A stretch of DNA of 64,000 nt from positions 22,116,472 to 22,180,471 of the forward strand of contig NC_091181.1 of NCBI RefSeq assembly GCF_040958095.1, written 5' to 3'. Position 1 is the first letter of the stretch, and each line of letters begins with the position of its first letter. Below are positions 52,841 to 63,083 of the stretch, piece after piece. The position numbers and the translations under genes were made by a program. Under the pieces are notes generated by a model that was not told the origin of the DNA, did not search any database, and was given only the letters and a program-made list of their open reading frames with translations. This stretch comes from Procambarus clarkii (lineage: Eukaryota; Arthropoda; Malacostraca; Decapoda; Cambaridae).

Positions 52841-53695
52841 TTAAAGCACGACAGAGGCGAGAGGAAGGATTTGTAAGGACCGCGCAAGATAGCGAAGACA
52901 GTAGCGAAGACAGTAGCGAAGACAGTAGCGAAGACAGTAGCGAAGACAGTAGCGAAGACAGTAGCGAAGACAGTAGCGAAGACAGTAGCGAAGACAGTAG
53001 CGAAGACAGTAGCGAAGACAGTAGCGAAGACAGTAGCGAAGACAGTAGCGAAGACAGTAGCGAAGACAGTAGCGAAGACAGTAGCGAAGACAGGGGTCTT
53101 GGAGAGACAGGAAGCCAGTGTCAACATTCAAGCTAAGGACTGGAGTCGAACGAAAGGCACCAGAACTGAGGCGCAACCCAGTATGGTGCAAAGCATCAAG
53201 ACGGCGAAGAGTAGAAGGAGAAGCAGACGAGTAAGCAGGGCAACCATAATCGAGCTTAGACAGGACGAGAGAGGAATGTAAAGTAAGGAGAGTGCGCCTA
53301 TCTGCCCCCCAAGAAGTATGGGACAAGACCCGAAGGAGGGTAAGGGCCTTAGAGCACTCAACACGGAGGTAAGAGATATGGGGAGACCAAGACAAACGAG
53401 TGTCAAGGAATAACCCCAAAAGCTTCGCGGAATCTTTGTACTCAAGGGGATGACCATAAAGTGACAAAGATGGACGAAGAACGACCCGTTTCCGCGTAAA
53501 AGTCATGGCACAAGTCTTAGAAGTAGAGAACTTGAAGCCAAGATCGGTGGCCCAAGACGACATGGCATCAATTGCAAGTTGAAGCCGGCGCTGAAGGAGA
53601 GGCGAATCATCACCCTGACAGCAAAGGGTAAGATCATCGACAGAGAGCGGAGAAGACACCTGAAGGAAGAGAGGAAAGAAGACCATTGAGGGCAA
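52841..53695 (-). pseudogene. I-group LINE ORF2: RT palm end, thumb and minisatellite
   Basis: Begins with the catalytic box spelled SVDDLTLCC (Y-x-D-D family, first residue altered). It continues with GFKFSTSKTCAMTF, KLLGLFLDTRLSWSPH (thumb), LVLSKLDYGCPAY and RRLDALHHTGLRLSSGAF, and runs in frame through the 12-bp repeat. A frameshift at about 53640-53690 separates it from the upstream RT frame. Confidence 0.88.
52891..53092. repeat. 12-bp minisatellite inside LINE ORF2, about 17 units
   Basis: The unit AGCGAAGACAGT is repeated nearly perfectly between the end of the RT region and the RNase H. On the minus strand the three frames read as repeats of YCLR, TVFA and LS-type tetrapeptides, and no stop is introduced. 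The unexpanded element probably had one VFA-type segment here. Confidence 0.93.
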
Positions 53696-55670
53696 CCAGA
53701 AAAAGAGTAGTGCTCAGAACACTACCCTGGGGCACACCTTCGTATTGCTGAAAAGAGGCAGAGAGCGCGGTACTAAGGCGCACCCAAAAGGAACGACGAG
53801 AGAGGAAGCTGCGGAGAAAGAGAGGGAGACGACCACGAAGGCCAAAAGAATGAAGTTGAGATAGAATATGATAATGCCAAGTGGTGTCGCAAGCCTTTTC
53901 CAGGTCAAAAAGGACGGCAACAACGGAGGTCTTCGCAGCAAAAGCAGTACGAATATAGACCTCCAAGTTCACCAGGACATCTGTCGTGCTGCGGCACTTG
54001 CGGAAACCAAATTGAGAAGGGGAGAGGAGGTGATGGTGTTCCAGGAACCACATCAGACGAACGTTAACCATACGTTCAAAGAGTTTGCAGACACAACTTG
54101 TGAGAGCAATAGGCCGAAAGTCCTTAGGGGAAGTACCCAGAGACCCCGGTTTGCGAACAGGGAGGACAACGGCATCGAGCCAGTCCTCAGGGACTGACGA
54201 CGACTCCCAGATCCGATTATACAGACTCAGTAAATACTGAGACGTGCTCGGAGGGAGATGGCGAAGCATCTCATAATGAATACCATCGGAGCCCGCCGCC
54301 GTAGAACCGCAGAGGGCCAGGGCAGAACGAAGTTCAGAGAGAGAGAAGGGATCATTATAGGGAAGCTGAAGACGAGTGCAGAAATCTAAAGGACGAAACT
54401 CAAGGACAGGTTTACGAAGAAGGAAACATTGGGGAAGATGAAGACCAGAGCTAACAGAAGAAAAGTGGGAACCCTTTTCGGAAGCGACCTGCAACGGGTC
54501 CGCCAAAAGATTATTATGGAGGTGAAGGACCGGTGAAACATCGGGAACGAACTTACCTGCTATATTGCGGATAAGCTTCCAGATCTGGGTCAGAGGGGTT
54601 TCGGACGTAATTGTTGAGACATAAGATGCCCAACATTCACGTTTAGCCGTACGGATGGCCCTACGGGCCACCGCACTCGCTTTCCGAAAGAAAAGAAAAG
54701 AATCAGACGTCTGCCTACAGCGGTGCCTCTTCCAGAGCTGCACGCTTACAGCGGACAGCCCGAGCACAGTCCGCATTCCAACAGGGAACGCACTTCCGTG
54801 GACCCCGAGAGGAAGAGCGAGGAATAGATGGAGGGCAGCGTTGAAGACAGTGTCATGAAAAAGGAGGAGAGCGCGAGAGAGAGGCAGAAGGGAGAGGTCA
54901 GAGAGAGCAGCACTGAGGGTAAATAGGGTCCAGTCTGCCTTAGCAAACTGCCACCTAGGGAAAGAGAAGGAAGGGCAAAAAGAGAAAAAGGAAACAAGGA
55001 TGGGGAAATGATCACTTCCATGGAGGTCATCAAGAACCTGCCACGTGAAATCTAAGTAAAGGGAAGAAGAGCAGAGAGAAAGATCAAGACAAGAAAGGGT
55101 GCGAGTCCGAGAGTCCAAATGAGTGGGCTCAATAGAATTCAGAAGAGACAGGGAAGAAGAGAGGAGAAATGGCTCAAGAAGGCGACCCCGGGTATTCGTT
55201 AGAACGTCACCCCAAAGAGAATGACGACAATTACAGTCACCCAGCAGGAGCACAGGCTCCGGCAAGGAGTCTAGGTGGTGTTTCAAATCAGGAAGAGAAA
55301 GTGGGACACTTGGGGGGAGATAAATGGAACAAACTGTGTACCATTTCCCCACAAAGATACGAGCAGGAGAACAATGGAGAGGGGAAGGAAAAAGTAAAGG
55401 AACAAAGGGAACATCAGCACGAATCAAGAGAGCAGAAGAATTAGAAGCCCCAGCAACGGCTGGGGGGTGGGGGGAGAGAAAGTAATAGCCACGAAAACGA
55501 CCAGGACGAGCACCAAGCATCGGCTCCTGGAGACAGACACAAAGGGGCGAAAACCGCGAAATCAGAAGTTGGAGTTCGAGGAAATTGGCGTAATAACCTC
55601 GAACGTTCCATTGAAGAATGGAGAACGACGAGAAGAAAAAGGACAAAAACAGCGAACAAGGAAGAAACAA
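53634..55670 (-). pseudogene. I-group LINE ORF2: endonuclease and RT fingers
   Basis: About 678 codons. Endonuclease: SILQWNVRGYYANFLELQLL, VCLQEPML, LLGDCNCRHSLWGD (the usual GDFN is GDCN here, Asp and Asn kept) and [100 protein letters not shown]. No ATG precedes the endonuclease in this frame; the frame is open back across the ORF1 stop (55694), so how ORF2 starts is unclear. It ends by frameshift at the catalytic box. Confidence 0.9.
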
Positions 55671-55693
55671 AGGCGAAAGAGCAACAGAGCACG

Positions 55694-57622
55694 TTAAAGA
55701 ATATCAAGGTCGGGATCAGGGTCAGCAAAGTCAGGGTTAGGGGGCATGGGTAAAATGAGCAAAGACGGAGGGAAGGAAACGGGAGAACAGATCAGAGGTG
55801 GGCGGGCAGGGTCGTGAGGAGGAAGAGGAGGAGACAACGGAGAGGAGCAGTCAAGGACAGCAGCAGGAAGAGGGGGAGTAGAAAGAGGGGAGCGCACCCC
55901 AGCAAGAGCAGCAACCGAAAGGGAAGCAGGGGCCAAAGAAACCTCCATAGCAGGAACAGGGGGCGCAATCACTGAAACGGGAGGGGAAGGAGCAACAGAG
56001 CCAGAAGTAGGAGCTGAGGAAGAAAGCAAAGCCTTCTTACCCGCCGGGGAGGAGGAAGGAGAGGAGCCAGGCTTACGCTTCTGCCTTAAAGAGACTGGTG
56101 TCCCAGCAACTTCGTACCGGGCAACGGATTCCAGTGTCTCAACAGGAGAAGCTGAACGAGAGCACACACGACGGCCGTGAGGAGAGCGATGGACATCCGC
56201 CTGCACCGACAGGCGGCGGGGAGAGCAGATAGATGGAGGAAGAGGATGTGAAGGAGGATCGGAGGGGGACGAGGAAGAAGACACAGGAGACATGACAGAC
56301 CGGGTAGAAAGAAGGGGAACCCCAGACAGAGGACCAGGAGGGGGACCCCTCAGGACAGAACACAAAGGAACAGGAGAGGGCAGTGGGCGTATCAGGGTGC
56401 AAGGCCCGGAAACGGTTGAGAGTCTGAGGAAGAGGGGAAGGACGAGGAGAAGAGCGCAACACGCGAGCATAAGAGATGTTAGTATAAGGCGGGAGCCGGC
56501 GAACCTGCGCCTCGCCTCAGGAAAAAATAAACGCTTCCGGTGCTTTAGGTTGAGGACGGCTGCCTCAAGCTTGTAATGGACACAGGCACGGGAGAAGGTA
56601 GGATGGGCCTCACCGCAGTTGAGGCAGCGAGCTTGGGGAGAAGTGCACTCCGACTTAGAGTGACCTTCACCCCCACACAAAGGACAGAGAGAGACAGTCC
56701 CAGAGCAGTGGAGGGCACCATGCCCAAACCTCCAGCACTTGTTACAAAGTCAAGGAGAAGGAATATACTCCTGGACAGAGCACTTAGCACCAGCAAGAAT
56801 GACAGAGGATGGAAGGGTCCTACCATCAAAGGTGATCTTCACAACGCAAAGGGGTTGACGGCGACGACCACGAGGGGGACGAGTAAACGAGTCATCCTGG
56901 AGGACAGAATGGCCTTGGGCATCAAGGATATGCCGAATCTCATCGTGGCAATCCTGCAGATTCCGAACACCGGTTGGAACATGGGGTGGGAGGAGAATAG
57001 TGCCAACACTGGCATTCATCTGAACGTTCTTGGAGACCCGAACAGGGATCTCGCCAAGATAAGATAAGGCAGCCAAGCGGGAAGCTGCATCCTGGGGAGC
57101 AGCAACGACACGTGCACCGAGATGAGTGGGGTTGAAAGTAACAGACGCATCCACGGAATCTACAAGATGCCGATGGAGGGAGAAATCGTCAGGAGGCGCA
57201 GAATCAAGAGGGAGGAGATCAAAGTATTTGGCCCATGAAGCAGGACCAAACAAGGCCTGATACGCATCAGCACGGGAAGGAATCGAGGGAGTGTGGCTGG
57301 GGCGCGAACGGCGTTGAGAACCCCTAGAGAGAGAGGGGTCAAAAGGCGCAGTAGTCACAACGAGAGACTTAGCCGCACCAGGGGACGAAGTGGTCACCAC
57401 TGGGGGCTGGAGGCTCGACCCAACCACAGAGGAGGGAGGGGAGCTGGGGGAAGAAGTCAGGACGGTCAAAGGAGGAGCAAGGTCGGGGCCCAACGCAGCG
57501 GAAGCTACAGAGCCTGGTCTTCCAATACAGGCCGACTCGGGGGCTTGGTCGCCCACCCCACGAGCCTGAGAGGGTAAAACGGAAACATTCATCGACATAG
57601 AGACGAAGAGAAAGAAATTCAT
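55694..57622 (-). pseudogene. I-group LINE ORF1 (gag-like), one in-frame stop
   Basis: One frame of 643 codons interrupted by a single TGA (about 56750-56752). The first 290 codons are Pro/Ser-rich, followed by a fold of the ORF1 RNA-binding type (VKITFDGRTLPSSVILAGAK). Immediately after the stop come three zinc knuckles: CNKCWRFGHGALHC, CPLCGGEGHSKSEC and CLNCGEAHPTFSRAC. A long Ser/Pro-rich tail ends FADPDPDLDIL. The protein would bind LINE RNA as a particle. Apart from the TGA the frame is clean, suggesting fairly recent death, or readthrough. Confidence 0.88.
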
Positions 57623-58163
57623 TCACGAATGTGCCCCCATACCCACCATGGAGCCACAATTAGAGGCAGGACACCCAACAGGAAGCTATCGCCGATCATG
57701 CCAGGGCCCCCCAGGGGTGCGTCGTGAGTATACGCCCCACAAACGCCACCTTAAGAACCGTCAGTCCGTCGAGATCGGGTTCAGCGACGAAAGGGGGATT
57801 GACAATAAAAGGTTCCCCTCGCTCGAGACGTTGGGTACTACAGTTCTACGGGTGCAAGAGTATGCCTCCTCAAGCACCCGGGTGCCAAAATAGAAGAAGT
57901 CCAAAGAAATAATCCAAAACAAGCAAAAGGTCGGCAGGAAACGACAAGCAGATAGGAGAAGAGGGGGGAGAAAAACGAAACATAAGGAAAAGGAAAAAGC
58001 GATCCGGCAAAATTAGAGAAGACAGCAGCAGGAGTGCAAGGCTAGAAAAGGACATGAGGACTGTGCCAAGGAGCATCACACTCCAGCAGCCGCCCACTAT
58101 GCCCCCCTCACGGCATCAACGAGCTGAGCGGGGAGGGGGGTCGAAGACTTAAAACAATTGATG

Positions 58164-58328
58164 TTAATGGAAAAATTCTTGGAGATGGTGACTCCAGACA
58201 CCAGGTTTAAGGTTCAAGAAGCAGGAATAAAAACACTCTTAGAAGCAGCGGACAAAGCAGATGTAATTATGGAAGCTTACAGAAGTCTCCAGGAACAAAG
58301 AAAAAGGTCACGCAAAGTTGCACGGTAG
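58164..58328 (+). pseudogene. Gypsy gag C-terminal fragment
   Basis: Translates as LMEKFLEMVTPDTRFKVQEA, then KTLLEAADKADVIMEAYRSL, resembling the end of the capsid region in Gypsy gag proteins (the part with LxxxAxxAD...). It ends at TAG. It is in the same frame as the protease ORF downstream, with several stops and a frameshift between. Confidence 0.5.
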
Positions 58329-58520
58329 TAAAAGACAGTATACTTGGAACAGTGGAGATGGTCGTGGATATACGGGCAAGCCGATAGCCAGACAAAGTCA
58401 GGGGTATGTGGAATTTTCTCCGTCGGGAGGTGACGAATTAGAGGTTCAGGCTAGCGCACCCTCGGGTCAGGGAGGAAGTACAACATCGTCCTAGAAATCG
58501 AGGTACAGGACAATGGAGAC

Positions 58521-59159
58521 ATGGCGAATCCTATTATAATGGACAACGTAGTTCGAGAGGACGAGGATTCCCTTCTCACAGTAATATGCTACACATGTAA
58601 CAAGCCTGGACACTTCAGTAGAGAGTGTAGGCAAGGCAGGAGAGTGGTGTCCCTCACAGTAAGTAAATACAGTCGTCCGTATAAGAGTTTAAAAGAGGAA
58701 CTGCCCCAGGTGATGACGTTCATTACGAAAGGATATAACCCTTTCATTAGCAAAGGTATGGTGAGTATTGGGGGTCGGCCTGACCAACAAGTCACACTAT
58801 TACGTGACACAGGAGAGAATCAGAGCCTAATACTGAAAAGCCTGATCCCTGAATACACATCTTGTATAAACGGACAAATCATTAAGGTACGGGGTATAAA
58901 TTCAGAGATGGATATACCTGTGTGTATAGTAAAGCTAACCTCTGATTACTTTACAGATGAAGTGATGTTAGGAGTGTGCTCGGACATACCCATTCCTGGA
59001 GTACACGTCATCTTGGGCAACGATTTGTGTGGTTCAAGTGTGTTGCCAGAGGTACTGCGCAGTGATATACCAAACGGACATCAAAACAATTTGGAAGATG
59101 ATAAATGTGATAACATAACGCTAGCCAGTATTCTGGATGATCCCTCGGAAGATGATTAA
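58521..59159 (+). pseudogene. Gypsy zinc knuckle and aspartic protease
   Basis: 212 codons. CYTCNKPGHFSREC (residues about 23-36) is the gag CCHC knuckle. About residues 75-185 are a retropepsin: TLLRDTGENQSLI holds the catalytic DTG, VRGINSEMDIPVCIVKL is the flap region, and GVHVILGNDLCG is the ILGxD closing motif. A TAA follows. The next codons, in the same frame, read VYPACVVTRAQ, a conserved segment after the protease in this family, so that stop is a late lesion. Confidence 0.85.
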
Positions 59160-59229
59160 ATGTTAGTATATCCGGCCTGCGTCGTAACCCGAGCGCAGAG
59201 TGCTCGACTAAGATGTGCCAGAGAGGATG

Positions 59230-59770
59230 GACGTATCTTCTGCAGAGGAGGAAGAGGTGGATTTTGGCCTAAAAGGATTGTTCGAGGAACATGCAGCACC
59301 AAGTACAGCGAGAGTGTAAGTAAGACCACAATTACCATCCCACATAAAGGTAAGCAAACCAGATTTTATAGCTGCCCAGAAATTAGAATTTGAGAAACAT
59401 ATCAAGGAAGCTAAGGGAGGAAATGCTTGTATCACGTCACCTACTTACTATTACCTGGACGACGGGGTTTTAATGCGAAAATGGCGATCAGACCATGCGC
59501 CAGCTGACAAAGACTGGGTTGAAAAGGATCAAGTGATTGTACCTCAAGGTTATAGGAACTCTGTATTGGAAGTTGCCCATGCATTAGAAATGGCGGGACA
59601 TCTGTGTCCATAAGACATTTAGGAAAATACAAGAGCATTTTCATTGGCCAGGTATGGCCGCAGATGTAAAAAGGTATTGCAGAACTTGTTTATCCTGTCA
59701 AAGAGCGGGAAAACCTGCTCCAGCGCTTCCTAGAGCCCAGCCCGTTGAAATTAAGAGTCGGAAGGTGAAT
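59230..59770 (+). pseudogene. Gypsy pre-integrase linker and zinc finger
   Basis: An acidic linker (AEEEEVDFGLKGLFEEHAAP) is followed by DFIAAQKLEFEKHIKE, then YYLDDGVLMRKWRSDHAP, VIVPQGYRNSVLEVAHALEM, AGHL, and, after a frameshift near 59600, HFHWPGMAADVKRYCRTCLS CQ. The last parts form the H-H-C-C zinc finger of integrase. The DDE core that should follow is absent after about 59770. Confidence 0.8.
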
Positions 59771-60255
59771 GCAACTGTGCTGAGCAGAAGGAAGGATGTG
59801 GACAGACCGAGGACAGAAGTAGAGCGTCAGGTTGTCCACGAGCACAGAAGCATAGGGATAATGGAGTTAAGTTCTTTGAGATGTCAGGAGTTGACACGTT
59901 TCACAGAAAACGTGAAAGAGAAGAGATGGAGTTGTATAGAGGTGAGAAGTGTGAGATGATGATGATACAAGCATGGAGGAATAGAAGAAAACCGAGGATT
60001 CGATGGAAGTCGAAGACGAAGTCTCGGATAAATGAGGAGACGAAAGGGACGATCGTCGGTGAAGACGAGGGAGTGAAGTATGACGACAGGAGACGGAAGT
60101 ATAATGGCAGTAGATGGAAGTGTGAATCAAGACGTTTTAGAAAAGAAAATAAGAAAGAGTAAAGTGATGAGGGACGGTAGACCTCAGTAAAGTACTTGTG
60201 TGCATCAGCCACACCGTCCAAAGCGCTGTGTTCTGAAAACGTACCTATGTATTTT
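59770..60255. other. Purine-rich non-coding stretch
   Basis: Strongly GA-rich on the plus strand with open frames caused by composition. No integrase core, RT or other domain recognised. Confidence 0.4.
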
Positions 60256-60256
60256 T

Positions 60257-60622
60257 CAACCTGTTTTCGCACTTTCTTACAGTCAATTTTGACTTATTAA
60301 ATACGTGTGTATGTGACATACTGAACATACTAGTTTACCTTGAAAAGCTTCATAGAAAACACCGACCTTACCTAACCTTCTTAGTATGTTAAGATAAGCA
60401 TCTTATTACTTTGTAATTACAATTATTACTTAACCTATACCTATAATAGGTTAAGTAAAAATTGTAGTTACGAAGCAATAAGATGCTTATCTTAACATAC
60501 TAAGGTTAGATAAGGTCGGTGTTTTCTATGAAGCTTTTCAAGGAAAACTAGTATGTTTAGTACGTCACATGCACGTATTTAATAAGTCAATATTGACTAT
60601 ACGAAAGTGCGAGAACGGGTTG
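60257..60622. mobile_element. Foldback element, ~180-bp arms
   Basis: The left arm (from CAACCTGTTTTCGCACTTTC) and right arm (to GAAAGTGCGAGAACGGGTTG) are reverse complements with scattered mismatches over nearly the whole length. They meet around an AT-rich centre near 60440 (TAACCTATA). Almost pure inverted repeat without coding capacity is the structure of a foldback or hairpin MITE. No clear target duplication. Confidence 0.85.
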
Positions 60623-60888
60623 GTATTTTTTTATATACTTATAAAGATGATTTGTTGTTAAAACAGATTTTGTGTGCAGTTGGAGGCAAAGGAGATCCTG
60701 TACGCCAAAGATCAGTGGTCAGTAGGTACGGCACCATGTCTACAAAATTATAAGGTATGTCTGATAAGACATATCATGACTAGAATGAGTTAAAACTTAA
60801 TATGATGGACGCAAAAGGAATAGTGCTACATTCGGTGAAGGAAATTAGTCTGAATGCTCCAAGATAACACTCTTAAAGGGGGGAGGAG

Positions 60889-61176
60889 TGTTATGGAATG
60901 CTTTATCGTGTTATTGCGTCGCATAAAAAAGGCACTGTTATATTAATAGTAATACTTTCAATATTACAGGAAGAACAAGGTTAACGACCGTGAAGGTCGT
61001 TAACGGTCAGCACGGTGTGGCTCGTCCGGTGGCGGGAATTTCTGTTAGCCAATCAAAATCACCGGGCGAGGCAATGAGTGCTGGTCGGAGAATGAACTGA
61101 ACAGAAATCTACTCCCCTCCATCGCGTCGACATCCAGTCGTCACGTACGTACGTGCGTGTGCGTGTGCGTGTGCGT

Positions 61177-61214
<38 letters not shown>

Positions 61215-61660
61215 CCAGCTGAACCCAACTGTTACAGTATGCTCCACCCTCACCAAGGAAAAGGACGCGAGGACCTAGCGGCATGGTAGACGTCTTTGAA
61301 GTTGTGGAAGTCACCGTCTTTGATATATAGAGGTCGGCGTTGAGGTAACACGCAGTTTCCCGATAGTGGTACTAATTCCGGAAAAGTAGATGATCCTTAA
61401 GTGGGAGGAATCACCGGATGAGTGACGACTTTCTCATAGTATCTCAAGTTATATATATAACTGTACATATTATGTACAGTGCCTTAACATATATACATGT
61501 ATTATATTGTATATAATGTACTCTCATGTATTTCGTGATATAGCCGAATATATCCATGATGCAGTCTTTTCCAAAACTATTTCTTGTCCTTTGTCAGACC
61601 TCAGCACCACGTGTGTCGCACCTGACAATAGGTCACGCTGAGGCTGACACCTGAAAAAAT
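60889..61660 (+). repeat. Putative Gypsy 3' LTR
   Basis: The start is set by the polypurine tract followed by TGTTATGG, the usual LTR opening. The end is a guess, because the partner LTR is not in the window. It contains GCCAATCAAAAT (CCAAT-like) near 61049 and a GT/GC microsatellite at 61151-61214. Confidence 0.4.
61151..61214. repeat. GTGCGT/GT microsatellite
   Basis: GTGCGT units pass into a pure GT run, after a short ACGT run. Confidence 0.95.
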
Positions 61661-61779
61661 TAATGTACCCCATTATATTACAAAGCATAAGAAAAACACT
61701 CAGAACAAACCTATTTTAAATGTGTTGGGTTTTCGACAGTTCGATCCCAACAAACTATGTGAGTACACACACACACACA

Positions 61780-61940
61780 CACACGTGTGTATGCCAAGGA
61801 CACCTACGGTGACGACAACGCCTACGGTGACGACAACGCCTACGGTGACGAGGTTTATGAAGTAGAAGAAATTTTTAATTTAAAAAGTTTTCAAATGAAC
61901 ACACATGTGTATGCCGAGGACGCCTACGGTGACAACGGCG
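61780..61940. repeat. 18-bp repeat and direct duplication
   Basis: GACGACAACGCCTACGGT is repeated about three times (61806-61855). The surrounding block, a CA run then GTGTATGCCRAGGACRCCTACGGTGAC, recurs at 61900-61935. One plus-strand frame stays open for about 58 codons (TYGDDNAYGDDNAY and on), but it has no start and looks fortuitous. Confidence 0.7.
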
Positions 61941-61945
61941 CCGCT

Positions 61946-62024
61946 GACCAGACCACACACTAGAAGGTGAAGGGACGACGACGTTTCGTCGTCGTCCCTT
62001 CACCTTCTAGTGTGTGGTCTGGTC
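61946..62024. repeat. Perfect 79-bp palindrome, 38-bp arms
   Basis: Two exactly complementary 38-base arms around TTT. The arm ends with GTGTGGTCTGGTC, and the downstream flank matches the repeat at 31540-31590, so this is a compact version of the same foldback family. Confidence 0.92.
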
Positions 62025-62197
62025 AACTTACTTTAGCCACGTTATTGTGACTCATTGCCTGCAATGGCGCCGTATACGGTGACAACGACGACGCCATCCG
62101 CTTCCTTCCTTCACAAACAACCCTTTGTTACGATTGTGTACACTCGTGTCACTACTCCTGTCTTGCCTCCCCTGTACATTCCTAAGGTAATGTGGTG

Positions 62198-62903
62198 ATG
62201 CAACCTAGTGGGCTGGATAGCAGAGACCCAGTTTTCGTCTTTCCCACATCGCTTGCTTTTTACGCTGCTGATCACAGTACTCACAAGCCAATTGTGACCT
62301 TGTACAACCCTTATGCGTTTTGTATCTCCTACTCGGTGCTGTGTAAAAACCTATCATGTTTCAACGTGCATAGTCCAAAGGGCATTGGTCGTTCAAAATG
62401 TTCAATAGACATCATTAAGAACAAATCTTTCGTTAAACGAGACAAGTCAAAGGGATAAAATTTGCATACAAATCTGTGAAGATGGAAAGAAAAAGGAATT
62501 GGAAAAGAAGGATGTCCCAGCTGTGTTACTGAGTGTTGTACCAGAGCCCTGTAGTGGGCCTGATGGTGACCACTTCCAGTCCGTCCATGCTCCCACACGC
62601 TCTGGTAGGGAGGGGGGGGGGGGGGAAGAGCTACAGACAAATTTTCTCCCACTGCACCAACATCCGCTTGGAGCCGATCAAGGGAATGCTGGTCCAAGCC
62701 TGGTGTTAGTTGCTGCTGCTGCTACCATTTGCCTTTGTGGGTTACTGGTGTCCACTGAGGGTGACCAGACTGAATCGAGAATTCCATCCTACATGCACCT
62801 GAACTCAAACATCAAAACTGTATTAGCGTATGTCCTAGGTCTCCTTGACATATGCTATCTTAAGAGCAGGATGATTTCTGCGGATGGAAATCCTGGGGAA
62901 TAG
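62198..62903 (+). pseudogene. MOSPD1/MOSPD3-like gene copy, intronless, frameshifted
   Basis: ATG 62198 opens a major sperm protein (MSP) domain: DPVFVFPTSLAFYAADHSTH, VTLYNPYAFCISYSVLC, CSIDII. The family has PVFVFPTELxFYADDxSTHK at this place. The frame stops at 62456, while the next frame continues the family's order: DKIKICIQICEDGKKKELEK, KDVPAVLLSV, a linker with a long G run, GPSLVLVAAAATICLCGLLV (first membrane helix), then YMHLNSNIKTVLAYVLGLLD (second helix). About 235 codons in all, close to vertebrate MOSPD1 (213). MOSPD1/3 are ER-membrane proteins that bind short motifs in partners at membrane contacts. One frameshift (62440-62460) and no introns suggest a processed copy. Confidence 0.8.
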
Positions 62904-63023
62904 AAGATTGCAGTGATACCGGGTCATTTTAAAATGATGCCGTACTAAATGCCTTTATGTATGAGTATATCTAAAGAAAGCGTCAGTGGATAGATCATGT
63001 GAATTATTACACACATCATAAAA

Positions 63024-63083
63024 TGAGGTAAAATACACACAAAGGGATGAGTTACCTCATCCCTTTGTGTGTATTTTACCTCA
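63024..63083. repeat. Perfect hairpin, 27-bp arms
   Basis: Arms 63024-63050 and 63057-63083 are exact reverse complements around a 6-base loop. Downstream of the MOSPD-like copy; no T or U run follows, and in a eukaryote it is not a terminator. Confidence 0.9.

Larger units (their letters stand above)
51690..58137 (-). mobile_element. I-group LINE copy J, near full length (6.4 kb)
   Basis: Minus strand. From the right it has a 5' UTR (about 57630-58137), ORF1 with three zinc knuckles, then ORF2 with endonuclease, RT, RNase H and a C-terminal CCHC motif, and a 3' end at about 51690 shared with the copy at 10692. RNase H after the RT identifies the I group. It lies immediately left of, and probably inserted into, a Gypsy element. 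It contains the empty TTAA site (52008-52012) that is occupied in the other copy. Confidence 0.9.
58140..61660 (+). mobile_element. Gypsy-type LTR retrotransposon remnant
   Basis: Plus strand. It has a gag C-terminal piece, CCHC knuckle, aspartic protease, a linker, an integrase HHCC-type zinc finger, then unrelated or decayed DNA, a foldback insertion, a polypurine tract (AAAGGGGGGAGGAG, about 60876-60888) and a putative 3' LTR starting TGTTATGG at 60889. No RT or RNase H is seen anywhere, and no 5' LTR is found. The protease is followed directly by integrase, which could mean a deletion or a Gmr1-like gene order. Confidence 0.7.

Noticed and set aside
52675..53127. 150-codon minus-strand frame of VFAT repeats
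   Set aside because: Shadow frame over the 12-bp minisatellite; the RT-linked frame is the real one.
53868..57577. Plus-strand ORFs of 90-160 codons
   Set aside because: Shadows of the minus-strand LINE ORF1 and ORF2, rich in Arg/Gly/Glu as expected for antisense of Ser/Pro-rich proteins.
59881..60162. 93-codon Lys/Arg/Glu-rich ORF
   Set aside because: Caused by GA-rich composition; no motif and no family resemblance.
60889..61660. Paired LTRs for the Gypsy element
   Set aside because: I looked for a matching 5' LTR left of 58140 and left of LINE J at 50600-51690 and saw none, so only a putative 3' LTR is reported.
63024..63083. Intrinsic terminator
   Set aside because: A perfect stem-loop but no T run, in a eukaryotic context with no active gene upstream.
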